Shown piece by piece: positions 1-12,775 of a DNA stretch of 64,000 bases. Both the position numbers and the translations under genes were made by a program. Each line of letters opens with the position of its first letter. Position 1 is the first letter of the stretch. The notes beneath the pieces are model-generated. The model was given only the letters and a program-made list of their open reading frames with translations, searched no databases and was not told the DNA's origin. Source of the stretch: Limnomonas spitsbergensis (taxonomy: Eukaryota > Chlorophyta > Chlorophyceae > Chlamydomonadales); assembly GCA_037349105.1 (NCBI GenBank), contig JAYJMM010000009.1, forward strand, positions 2,583,001-2,647,000, read 5' to 3'.

Positions 1-3000
1 GGAGGGTTCAGGATGTACTGGTTTTGGAGGGTTCAGGATGTACTGGTTTTGGAGGGTTCAGGATGTACTGGTTTTGGAGGGTTCAGGATGTACTGGTTCT
101 GGAGGGTTCATGATGTACTGGTTTTGGAGAGTTCAGGATGTACTGGTTTTGGAGGTTTCATGATGTACTGGTTTTGGAGGGTTCAGGATGTACTGGTTTT
201 GGAGGGTTCAGGATGTACTGGTTCTGGAGGTTTCATGTTATACTGGTTTTGGAGGGTTCAGGATGTACTGGTTTTGGAGGGTTCAGGATGTACTGGTTTT
301 GGAGGGTTCAGGATGTACTGGTTTTGGAGGGTTCAGGATGTACTGGTTTTGGAGGGTTCAGGATGTACTGGTTTTGGAGAGTTCAGGATGTACTGGTTTT
401 GGAGGTTTCATGATGTACTGGTTTTGGAGGGTTCAGGATGTACTGGTTTTGGAGGGTTCAGGATGTACTGGTTTTGGAGGGTTCAGGATGTACTGGTTTT
501 GGAGGGTTCATGTTATACTGGTTTTGGAGGGTTCAGGATGTACTGATTTTGGAGGGTTCAGGATGTACTGTTTTTTGAGGGTTCAGGATGTACTGGTTTT
601 GGAGGGTTCAGGATGTACTGGTTTTGGAGGGTTCAGGATGTACTGGTTTTGGAGGGTTCAGGATGTACTGGTTTTGGAGGGTTCAGGATGTACTGGTTTT
701 GGAGGGGTCAGGATGTACTGGTTTTGGAGGGTTCAGGATGTACTGGTTTTGGAGGGTTCAGGATGTACTGGTTTTGGAGGGTTCAGGATGTACTGGTTTT
801 GGAGGGTTCAGGATGTACTGGTTTTGAAGGGGTCAGGATGTACTGGTTTTGGAGGGTTCAGGATGTACTGGTTTTGGAGGGTTCAGGATGTACTGGTTTT
901 GAAGGGGTCAGGATGTACTGGTTTTGGAGGGTTCAGGATGTACTGGTTTTGGAGGGTTCAGGATGTACTGGTTTTGGAGGGTTCAGGATGTACTGGTTTT
1001 GGAGGGTTCAGGATGTACTGGTTTTTGAGGGTTCAGGATGTACTGGTTTTGGAGGGTTCAGGATGTACTGGATTTGGAGAGTTCAGGATGTACTGGTTTT
1101 GGAGGGTTCATGTTATACTGGTTTTGGAGGGTTCAGGATGTACTGGTTTTGGAGGGTTCAGGATGTACTGGATTTGGAGAGTTCAGGATGTACTGGTTTT
1201 GGAGGGTTCAGGATGTACTGGTTTTGGAGGGTTCAGGATGTACTGGTTTTGGAGGGTTCAGGATGTACTGGTTTTGGAGGGTTCAGGATGTACTGGTTTT
1301 TGAGGGTTCAGGATGTTCTGGTTTTGGAGGGTTCAGGATGTATAGGTTTTGGAGGGGTCAGGATGTACTGGTTTTGAAGGGGTCAGGATGTACTGGTTTT
1401 GGAGGGTTCAGGATGTACTGTTGTTTGAGGGTTCAGGATGTACTGGTTTTGAAGGGGTCAGGATGTACTGGTTTTGGAGGGTTCAGGATGTACTGGTTTT
1501 GGAGGGTTCAGGATGTACTGGTTTTGGAGGGTTCATGTTATACTGGTTTTGGAGGGTTCAGGATGTACTGGTTTTGGAGGGTTCAGGATGTACTGGTTTT
1601 GGAGGGTTCAGGATGTACTGGTTTTGAAGGGGTCGGGATGTACTGGTTTTGGAGGGGTCAGGATGTACTGGTTTTGAAGGGTTCAGGATGTACTGGATTT
1701 GGAGAGTTCAGGATGTACTGGTTTTGGAGGGTTCAGGATGTACTGGTTTTGGAGGGTTCAGGATGTACTGGTTTTGGAGGGTTCAGGATGTACTGGTTTT
1801 GGAGGGTTCATGTTATACTGGTTTTGGAGGGTTCAGGATGTACTGGTTTTGGAGGGTTCAGGATGTACTGGTTTTGGAGGGTTCAGGATGTACTGGTTTT
1901 GGAGGGTTCAGGATGTACTGGTTTTGAAGGGGTCAGGATGTACTGGTTTTGGAGGGGTCAGGATGTACTGGTTTTGAAGGGTTCAGGATGTACTGGATTT
2001 GGAGAGTTCAGGATGTACTGGTTTTGAAGGGGTCAGGATGTACTGGTTTTGAAGGGTTCAGGATGTACTGGTTTTGAAGGGTTCAGGATGTACTGGTTTT
2101 GGAGGGTTCAGGATGTACTGGTTTTGGAGGGTTCAGGATGTACTGGATTTGGAGGGTTCATGTTATACTGGTTTTGGAGGGTTCAGGATGTACTGGTTTT
2201 GGAGGGTTCAGGATGTACTGGTTTTTGAGGGTTCAGGATGTTCTGGTTTTGGAGGGTTCAGGATGTACTGGTTTTGGAGGGGTCAGGATGTACTGGTTTT
2301 GGAGGGGTCAGGATGTACTGGTTTTGGAGGGGTCAGGATGTACTGGTTTTGGAGGGGTCAGGATGTACTGGTTTTGGAGGGTTCAGGATGTACTGGTTTT
2401 GGAGGGTTCAGGATGTACTGGATTTGGAGAGTTCAGGATGTACTGGTTTTGGAGGGTTCATGTTATACTGGTTTTGGAGGGTTCAGGATGTACTGGTTTT
2501 GGAGGGTTCAGGATGTACTGGTTTTTGAGGGTTCAGGATGTTCTGGTTTTGGAGGGTTCAGGATGTATAGGTTTTGGAGGGGTCAGGATGTACTGGTTTT
2601 GGAGGGTTCAGGATGTACTGGTTTTGGAGAGTTCAGGATGTACTGGTTCTGGAGGGTTCATGATGTACTGGTTTTGGGGGGTTCAGGATGTACTGGTTTT
2701 GGAGGGGTCAGGATGTACTAGTTTTGGAGGGTTCAGGATGTACTGGTTTTGAAGGGTTCATGATGTACTGGTTTTGGAGGGTTCAGGATGTACTGGTTTT
2801 GGAGGGTTCATGTTATACTGGTTTTGGAGGGTTCAGGATGTACTGGTTTTGGAGGGTTCAGGATGTACTGGTTTTGGAGGGTTCAGGATGTACTGGTTTT
2901 TGAGGGTTCAGGATGTACTGGTTTTTGGAGGGTTCAGGATGTACTGGTTTTGAAGGGTTCATGATGTACTGGTTTTTGAGGGTTCAGGATGTACTGGTTT

Positions 3001-6000
3001 TGGAGGGTTCAGGATGTACTGGTTTTTGAGGGTTCAGGATGTACTGGTTTTGGAGGGTTCAGGATGTACTGGTTTCGGAGGGTTCAGAATGTACTGGTTT
3101 TGGAGGGGTCAGGATGTACTGGTTTTGATGGTTCATGAATCATGATGTACTGGTTTTGGAGGGTTCAGGATATACTGGTTTTGGAGGGTTCATGATGTAC
3201 TGGTTTTGGAGGGGTCAGGATGTACTGGTTTTGGAGGGGTCAGGATGTACTGGTTTTGGAGGGTTCTGGATGTACTGGTTTTGGAGGGTTCAGGATGTAC
3301 TGGTTTTGGAGGGGTCAGGATGTACTGGTTTTGGAGGGTTCAGGATGTACTGGTTTTGGAGGGGTCAGGATGTACTGGTTTTGAAGGGGTCAGGATGTAC
3401 TGGTTTTGGAGGGTTCAGGATGTACTGGTTTTGGAGGGTTCAGGATGTACTGGTTTTGGAGGGTTCAGGATGTACTGGATTTGGAGGGTTCAGGATGTAC
3501 TGGTTTTGGAGGGGTCAGGATGTACTGGTTTCGGAGGGTTCAGGATGTACTGGTTTTGGAGGGGTCAGGATGTACTGGTTTTGGAGGGGTCAGGATGTAC
3601 TGGTTTTGGAGGGTTCAGGATGTACTGGTTTTGGAGGGTTCATGTTATACTGGTTTTGGAGGATTCAGGATGTACTGGTTTTGGAGGGTTCAGGATGTAC
3701 TGGTTTTGGAGGGTTCAGGATGTACTGGTTTTGGAGGGGTCAGGATGTACTGGTTTTGAAGGGGTCAAGATGTCCTGGTTTTGGAGGGTTCAGGATGTAC
3801 TGGTTTTGGAGGGTTCATGATGTACTGGTTTTGGAGGATTCAGGATGTACTGGTTCTGGAGGGTTCATGATGTACTGGTTTTGGAGAGTTCAGGATGTAC
3901 TGGTTTTGGAGGTTTCATGATGTACTGGTTTTGGAGGGTTCATGATGTACTGGTTTTGGAGTGTTCAGGATGTACTGGTTTGGAGGGTTCAGGATGTACT
4001 GGTTTTGGAGGGTTCATGATGTACTGGTTTTGGAGGGTTCAGGATGTACTGGTTTTGGAGGGTTCAGGATGTACTGGTTTTGGAGGGTTCAGGATGTACT
4101 GGTTTGGAGGGTTCATGATGTACTGGTTTTTGAGGGTTCAGGATGTACTGGTTTTGGAGGGTTCAGGATGTACTGGTTTTGGAGGGTTCAGGATGTACTG
4201 GTTTTGAAGGGGTCAGGATGTACTGGTTTTGGAGGGTTCAGGATGTACTGGTTTTGGAGGGTTCAGGATGTACTGGTTTTGGAGGGTTCATGTTATACTG
4301 GTTTTGGAGGGTTCAGGATGTACTGGTTTTGGAGGGTTCAGGATGTACTGGTTTTTGAGGGTTCAGGATGTACTGGTTTTGGAGGGTTCAGGATGTACTG
4401 GTTTTGGAGGGTTCAGGATGTACTGGTTTTGAAGGGTTCAGGATGTACTGGTTTTGGAGGGTTCAGGATGTACTGGTTTTGGAGGGTTCAGGATGTACTG
4501 GTTTTGGAGGGTTCAGGATGTACTGGTTTTGGAGGGGTCAGGATGTACTAGTTTTGGAGGGTTCAGGATGTACTGGTTTTGAAGGGTTCATGATGTACTG
4601 GTTTTGGAGGGTTCAGGATGTACTGGTTTTTGAGGGTTCATGATGTACTGGTTTTGGAGGGTTCAGGATGTACTGGTTTTGGAGGGTTCAGGATGTACTG
4701 GTTTTGGAGGGTTCATGTTATACTGGTTTTGGAGGGTTCAGGATGTACTGGTTTTGGAGGGTTCAGGATGTACTGGTTTTTGAGGGTTCAGGATGTACTG
4801 GTTTTTGGAGGGTTCAGGATGTACTGGTTTTTGAGGGTTCATGATGTACTGGTTTTGGAGGGTTCAGGATGTACTGGTTTTTGAGGGTTCAGGATGTACT
4901 GGTTTTTGAGGGTTCAGGATGTACTGGTTTTGGAGGGTTCAGGATGTACTGGTTTCGGAGGGTTCAGAATGTACTGGTTTTGGAGGGGTCAGGATGTACT
5001 GGTTTTGATGGTTCATGAATCATGATGTACTGGTTTTGGAGGGTTCAGGATGTACTAGTTTTGGAGGGTTCAGGATGTACTGGTTTTGGAGGGTTCAGGA
5101 TGTACTGGTTTTGGAGGGTTCATGTTATACTGGTTTTGGAGGGTTCAGGATGTACTGGTTTTGGAGGGTTCAGGATGTACTGGTTTTGGAGGGTTCAGGA
5201 TGTACTGGTTTTGGAGGGTTCAGGATGTACTGGTTTTGGAGGGTTCAGGATGTACTGGTTTCGGAGGGTTCAGAATGTACTGGTTTTGGAGGGGTCAGGA
5301 TGTACTGGTTTTGATGGTTCATGAATCATGATGTACTGGTTTTGGAGGGTTCAGGATGTACTAGTTTTGGAGGGTTCAGGATGTACTGGTTTTGGAGGGT
5401 TCAGGATGTACTGGTTTTGGAGGGTTCATGTTATACTGGTTTTGGAGGGTTCAGGATGTACTGGTTTTGGAGGGTTCAGGATGTACTGGTTTTGGAGGGG
5501 TCAGGATGTACTAGTTTTGGAGGGTTCAGGATGTACTGGTTTTGAAGGGTTCATGATGTACTGGTTTTGGAGGGTTCAGGATGTACTGGTTTTGGAGGGT
5601 TCATGTTATACTGGTTTTGGAGGGTTCAGGATGTACTGGTTTTGGAGGGTTCAGGATGTACTGGTTTTGGAGGGTTCAGGATGTACTGGTTTTTGAGGGT
5701 TCAGGATGTACTGGTTTTTGGAGGGTTCAGGATGTACTGGTTTTGAAGGGTTCATGATGTACTGGTTTTTGAGGGTTCAGGATGTACTGGTTTTGGAGGG
5801 TTCAGGATGTACTGGTTTTTGAGGGTTCAGGATGTACTGGTTTTGGAGGGTTCAGGATGTACTGGTTTCGGAGGGTTCAGAATGTACTGGTTTTGGAGGG
5901 GTCAGGATGTACTGGTTTTGATGGTTCATGAATCATGATGTACTGGTTTTGGAGGGTTCAGGATATACTGGTTTTGGAGGGTTCATGATGTACTGGTTTT

Positions 6001-9000
6001 GGAGGGGTCAGGATGTACTGGTTTTGGAGGGGTCAGGATGTACTGGTTTTGGAGGGTTCTGGATGTACTGGTTTTGGAGGGTTCAGGATGTACTGGTTTT
6101 GGAGGGGTCAGGATGTACTGGTTTTGGAGGGTTCAGGATGTACTGGTTTTGGAGGGGTCAGGATGTACTGGTTTTGGAGGGGTCAGGATGTACTGGTTTT
6201 GGAGGGTTCAGGATGTACTGGTTTTGGAGGGTTCAGGATGTACTGGTTTTGGAGGGTTCAGGATGTACTGGTTTTGGAGGGTTCAGGATGTACTGGTTTT
6301 GGAGGGGTCAGGATGTACTGGTTTTGGAGGGTTCAGGATGTACTGGTTTTGGAGGGGTCAGGATGTACTGGTTTTGGAGGGGTCAGGATGTACTGGTTTT
6401 GGAGGGTTCAGGATGTACTGGTTTTGGAGGGTTCATGTTATACTGGTTTTGGAGGATTCAGGATGTACTGGTTTTGGAGGGTTCAGGATGTACTGGTTTT
6501 GGAGGGTTCAGGATGTACTGGTTTTGGAGGGGTCAGGATGTACTGGTTTTGAAGGGGTCAAGATGTCCTGGTTTTGGAGGGTTCAGGATGTACTGGTTTT
6601 GGAGGGTTCATGATGTACTGGTTTTGGAGGATTCAGGATGTACTGGTTCTGGAGGGTTCATGATGTACTGGTTTTGGAGAGTTCAGGATGTACTGGTTTT
6701 GGAGGTTTCATGATGTACTGGTTTTGGAGGGTTCATGATGTACTGGTTTTGGAGTGTTCAGGATGTACTGGTTTGGAGGGTTCAGGATGTACTGGTTTTG
6801 GAGGGTTCATGATGTACTGGTTTTGGAGGGTTCAGGATGTACTGGTTTTGGAGGGTTCAGGATGTACTGGTTTTGGAGGGTTCAGGATGTACTGGTTTGG
6901 AGGGTTCATGATGTACTGGTTTTTGAGGGTTCAGGATGTACTGGTTTTGGAGGGTTCAGGATGTACTGGTTTTGGAGGGTTCAGGATGTACTGGTTTTGA
7001 AGGGGTCAGGATGTACTGGTTTTGGAGGGTTCAGGATGTACTGGTTTTGGAGGGTTCAGGATGTACTGGTTTTGGAGGGTTCATGTTATACTGGTTTTGG
7101 AGGGTTCAGGATGTACTGGTTTTGGAGGGTTCAGGATGTACTGGTTTTTGAGGGTTCAGGATGTACTGGTTTTGGAGGGTTCAGGATGTACTGGTTTTGG
7201 AGGGTTCAGGATGTACTGGTTTTGGAGGGTTCAGGATGTACTGGTTTTGGAGGGTTCAGGATGTACTGGTTTTGGAGGGTTCAGGATGTACTGGTTTTGG
7301 AGGGTTCAGGATGTACTGGTTTTGGAGGGGTCAGGATGTACTAGTTTTGGAGGGTTCAGGATGTACTGGTTTTGAAGGGTTCATGATGTACTGGTTTTGG
7401 AGGGTTCAGGATGTACTGGTTTTTGAGGGTTCATGATGTACTGGTTTTGGAGGGTTCAGGATGTACTGGTTTTGGAGGGTTCAGGATGTACTGGTTTTGG
7501 AGGGTTCATGTTATACTGGTTTTGGAGGGTTCAGGATGTACTGGTTTTGGAGGGTTCAGGATGTACTGGTTTTTGAGGGTTCAGGATGTACTGGTTTTTG
7601 GAGGGTTCAGGATGTACTGGTTTTTGAGGGTTCATGATGTACTGGTTTTGGAGGGTTCAGGATGTACTGGTTTTGGAGGGTTCAGGATGTACTGGTTTTT
7701 GAGGGTTCAGGATGTACTGGTTTTGGAGGGTTCAGGATGTACTGGTTTCGGAGGGTTCAGAATGTACTGGTTTTGGAGGGGTCAGGATGTACTGGTTTTG
7801 ATGGTTCATGAATCATGATGTACTGGTTTTGGAGGGTTCAGGATGTACTAGTTTTGGAGGGTTCAGGATGTACTGGTTTTGGAGGGTTCAGGATGTACTG
7901 GTTTTGGAGGGTTCATGTTATACTGGTTTTGGAGGGTTCAGGATGTACTGGTTTTGGAGGGTTCAGGATGTACTGGTTTTGGAGGGTTCAGGATGTACTG
8001 GTTTTGAAGGGGTCAGGATGTACTGGTTTTGGAGGGGTCAGGATGTACTGGTTTTGAAGGGTTCAGGATGTACTGGATTTGGAGAGTTCAGGATGTACTG
8101 GTTTTGAAGGGGTCAGGATGTACTGGTTATGAAGGGTTCAGGATGTACTGGTTTTGAAGGGTTCAGGATGTACTGGTTTTGGAGGGTTCAGGATGTACTG
8201 GTTTTGGAGGGTTCAGGATGTACTGGATTTGGAGGGTTCATGTTATACTGGTTTTGGAGGGTTCAGGATGTACTGGTTTTGGAGGGTTCAGGATGTACTG
8301 GTTTTTGAGGGTTCAGGATGTTCTGGTTTTGGAGGGTTCAGGATGTACTGGTTTTGGAGGGGTCAGGATGTACTGGTTTTGGAGGGGTCAGGATGTACTG
8401 GTTTTGGAGGGGTCAGGATGTACTGGTTTTGGAGGGGTCAGGATGTACTGGTTTTGGAGGGTTCAGGATGTACTGGTTTTGGAGGGTTCAGGATGTACTG
8501 GATTTGGAGAGTTCAGGATGTACTGGTTTTGGAGGGTTCATGTTATACTGGTTTTGGAGGGTTCAGGATGTACTGGTTTTGGAGGGTTCAGGATGTACTG
8601 GTTTTTGAGGGTTCAGGATGTTCTGGTTTTGGAGGGTTCAGGATGTATAGGTTTTGGAGGGGTCAGGATGTACTGGTTTTGGAGGGTTCAGGATGTACTG
8701 GTTTTGGAGAGTTCAGGATGTACTGGTTCTGGAGGGTTCATGATGTACTGGTTTTGGAGGGTTCAGGATGTACTGGTTTTGGAGGGGTCAGGATGTACTA
8801 GTTTTGGAGGGTTCAGGATGTACTGGTTTTGAAGGGTTCATGATGTACTGGTTTTTGAGGGTTCAGGATGTACTGGTTTTTGAGGGTTCATGTTATACTG
8901 GTTTTGGAGGGTTCAGGATGTACTGGTTTTGGAGGGTTCAGGATGTACTGGTTTTGGAGGGTTCAGGATGTACTGGTTTTTGAGGGTTCAGGATGTACTG

Positions 9001-12000
9001 GTTTTTGGAGGGTTCAGGATGTACTGGTTTTTGAGGGTTCATGATGTACTGGTTTTTGAGGGTTCAGGATGTACTGGTTTTGGAGGGTTCAGGATGTACT
9101 GGTTTTTGAGGGTTCAGGATGTACTGGTTTTGGAGGGTTCAGGATGTACTGGTTTCGGAGGGTTCAGAATGTACTGGTTTTGGAGGGGTCAGGATGTACT
9201 GGTTTTGATGGTTCATGAATCATGATGTACTGGTTTTGGAGGGTTCAGGATATACTGGTTTTTGAGGGTTCATGATGTACTGGTTTTGGAGGGGTCAGGA
9301 TGTACTGGTTTTGGAGGGGTCAGGATGTACTGGTTTTGGAGGGTTCTGGATGTACTGGTTTTGGAGGGTTCAGGATGTACTGGTTTTGGAGGGGTCAGGA
9401 TGTACTGGTTTTGGAGGGTTCAGGATGTACTGGTTTTGGAGGGGTCAGGATGTACTGGTTTTGAAGGGGTCAGGATGTACTGGTTTTGGAGGGTTCAGGA
9501 TGTACTGGTTTTGGAGGGTTCAGGATGTACTGGTTTTGGAGGGTTCAGGATGTACTGGTTTTGGAGGGTTCAGGATGTACTGGTTTTGGAGGGGTCAGGA
9601 TGTACTGGTTTCGGAGGGTTCAGGATGTACTGGTTTTGGAGGGGTCAGGATGTACTGGTTTTGGAGGGGTCAGGATGTACTGGTTTTGGAGGGTTCAGGA
9701 TGTACTGGTTTTGGAGGGTTCATGTTATACTGGTTTTGGAGGATTCAGGATGTACTGGTTTTGGAGGGTTCAGGATGTACTGGTTTTGGAGGGTTCAGGA
9801 TGTACTGGTTTTGGAGGGGTCAGGATGTACTGGTTTTGAAGGGGTCAGGATGTACTGGTTTTGGAGGGTTCAGGATGTACTGGTTTTGGAGGGTTCATGA
9901 TGTACTGGTTTTGGAGGATTCAGGATGTACTGGTTCTGGAGGGTTCATGATGTACTGGTTTTGGAGAGTTCAGGATGTACTGGTTTTGGAGGTTTCATGA
10001 TGTACTGGTTTTGGAGGGTTCATGATGTACTGGTTTTGGAGTGTTCAGGATGTACTGGTTTGGAGGGTTCAGGATGTACTGGTTTTGGAGGGTTCATGAT
10101 GTACTGGTTTTGGAGGGTTCAGGATGTACTGGTTTTGGAGGGTTCAGGATGTACTGGTTTGGAGGGTTCATGATGTACTGGTTTTTGAGGGTTCAGGATG
10201 TACTGGTTTTGGAGGGTTCAGGATGTACTGGTTTTGGAGGGTTCAGGATGTACTGGTTTTGAAGGGGTCAGGATGTACTGGTTTTGGAGGGTTCAGGATG
10301 TACTGGTTTTGGAGGGTTCAGGATGTACTGGTTTTGGAGGGTTCATGTTATACTGGTTTTGGAGGGTTCAGGATGTACTGGTTTTGGAGGGTTCAGGATG
10401 TACTGGTTTTTGAGGGTTCAGGATGTACTGGTTTTGGAGGGTTCAGGATGTACTGGTTTTGGAGGGTTCAGGATGTACTGGTTTTGGAGGGTTCAGGATG
10501 TACTGGTTTTGGAGGGTTCAGGATGTACTGGTTTTGGAGGGTTCAGGATGTACTGGTTTTGGAGGGTTCAGGATGTACTGGTTTTGGAGGGGTCAGGATG
10601 TACTGGTTTTGGAGGGTTCAGGATGTACTGGTTTTGAAGGGTTCATGATGTACTGGTTTTGGAGGGTTCAGGATGTACTGGTTTTTGAGGGTTCATGATG
10701 TACTGGTTTTGGAGGGTTCAGGATGTACTGGTTTTGGAGGGTTCAGGATGTACTGGTTTTGGAGGGTTCATGTTATACTGGTTTTGGAGGGTTCAGGATG
10801 TACTGGTTTTGGAGGGTTCAGGATGTACTGGTTTTTGAGGGTTCAGGATGTACTGGTTTTTGGAGGGTTCAGGATGTACTGGTTTTTGAGGGTTCATGAT
10901 GTACTGGTTTTGGAGGGTTCAGGATGTACTGGTTTTGGAGGGTTCAGGATGTACTGGTTTTTGAGGGTTCAGGATGTACTGGTTTTGGAGGGTTCAGGAT
11001 GTACTGGTTTCGGAGGGTTCAGAATGTACTGGTTTTGGAGGGGTCAGGATGTACTGGTTTTGATGGTTCATGAATCATGATGTACTGGTTTTGGAGGGTT
11101 CAGGATGTACTAGTTTTGGAGGGTTCAGGATGTACTGGTTTTGGAGGGTTCAGGATGTACTGGTTTTGGAGGGTTCATGTTATACTGGTTTTGGAGGGTT
11201 CAGGATGTACTGGTTTTTGAGGGTTCAGGATGTACTGGTTTTGGAGGGTTCAGGATGTACTGGTTTTGGAGGGTTCAGGATGTACTGGTTTTGGAGGGTT
11301 CAGGATGTACTGGTTTCGGAGGGTTCAGAATGTACTGGTTTTGGAGGGGTCAGGATGTACTGGTTTTGATGGTTCATGAATCATGATGTACTGGTTTTGG
11401 AGGGTTCAGGATGTACTAGTTTTGGAGGGTTCAGGATGTACTGGTTTTGGAGGGTTCAGGATGTACTGGTTTTGGAGGGTTCATGTTATACTGGTTTTGG
11501 AGGGTTCAGGATGTACTGGTTTTGGAGGGTTCAGGATGTACTGGTTTTGGAGGGGTCAGGATGTACTAGTTTTGGAGGGTTCAGGATGTACTGGTTTTGA
11601 AGGGTTCAGGATGTACTGGTTTTGAAGGGTTCATGATGTACTGGTTTTGGAGGGTTCAGGATGTACTGGTTTTGGAGGGTTCATGTTATACTGGTTTTGG
11701 AGGGTTCAGGATGTACTGGTTTTGGAGGGTTCAGGATGTACTGGTTTTTGAGGGTTCAGGATGTACTGGTTTTTGGAGGGTTCAGGATGTACTGGTTTTT
11801 GAGGGTTCATGATGTACTGGTTTTTGAGGGTTCAGGATGTACTGGTTTTGGAGGGTTCAGGATGTACTGGTTTTTGAGGGTTCAGGATGTACTGGTTTTG
11901 GAGGGTTCAGGATGTACTGGTTTCGGAGGGTTCAGAATGTACTGGTTTTGGAGGGGTCAGGATGTACTGGTTTTGATGGTTCATGAATCATGATGTACTG

Positions 12001-12408
12001 GTTTTGGAGGGTTCAGGATATACTGGTTTTGGAGGGTTCATGATGTACTGGTTTTGGAGGGTTCTGGATGTACTGGTTTTGGAGGGTTCAGGATGTACTG
12101 GTTTTGGAGGGTTCAGGATGTACTGGTTTCGGAGGATTCAGGATGTACTGGTTTTGAAGGGGTCAGGATGTACTGGTTTCGGAGGGTTCAGGATGTACTG
12201 GTTTTGAAGGGGTCAGGATGTACTGGTTTCGGAGGTTTCAGGATGTACTGGTTTTGAAGGGGTCAGGATGTACTGGTTTTGGAGGGTTCAGGATGTACTG
12301 GTTTCGGAGGGTTCAGGATGTACTGGTTTTGAAGGGGTCAGGATGTACTGGTTTGAGGGTTCAGGATGTACTGGTTTTGGAGGGTTCAGGATGTACTGGT
12401 TTTGGAGG
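1..12408. repeat. 25-bp minisatellite, about 496 units, with higher-order structure
   Basis: A single tandem array whose 25-bp unit begins GGTTTTGGAG and ends AGGATGTACT. Most units are identical or carry one or two substitutions; rare 24- and 26-bp units shift the register. A variant junction (GATGGTTCATGAATCATG) recurs at about 3127, 5007, 5313, 5920, 7800, 9207, 11062, 11368 and 11975. The spacings 1880-306-607 recur, so blocks of about 2.79 kb have been duplicated inside the array. The unit lacks stop codons in the forward frames, which creates long spurious reading frames. It ends 291 bases before the first recognisable EED/FIE exon, so it is probably intronic to that gene (inference). 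The left edge is outside the window. Confidence 0.97.
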
Positions 12409-12699
12409 GTTAGGGTTATCTAGTTTATAGGGACTGTATGTGTGATCTGGAAAAGAGTAGATGTTGAATCTGATGAGATGTTCAGGGTTCCCGCGTCCCT
12501 GTGTATAGGGTTTGAGGTTAGTGGACGGAAAATGTTGACCGGTCATGTTGATTCCTAAACCCTGGTTTGAAGAAAAGCGTTCCATGGTTTTGAGCTATGA
12601 ACGGAAACTTATTTAACGCCTACTCTCACACTCGCTTGCCCTCACTCTCTCTCACTCTCTCCCAATCTTTCTCACTCCCCCTCACTCTTTCACACTCAG

Positions 12700-12775
12700 G
12701 ACTTCCACCCGTGGGACGGCCTCCGCTTCCTCTCCAGCGGTATGGACAACACTGTCAAAGTGTGGTCCCTGGAAG
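12700..12775 (+). CDS. EED/FIE exon A (first in window)
   Basis: It follows a pyrimidine-rich acceptor ending CACACTCAG and ends GAAG before GTGTGA. It encodes [20 protein letters not shown] then VWSLE, the WD repeat that in FIE carries the conserved CGMD/SGMD turn. Incoming phase 0, outgoing phase 1. Confidence 0.9.

Noticed and set aside
13..2752. Long open frames (up to 371 residues) rich in MYWFWRVQDVLVLEGSGCTG
   Set aside because: They are translations of the stop-free 25-bp unit in all three forward frames; a 25-bp period cannot keep one frame's register. No other coding evidence.
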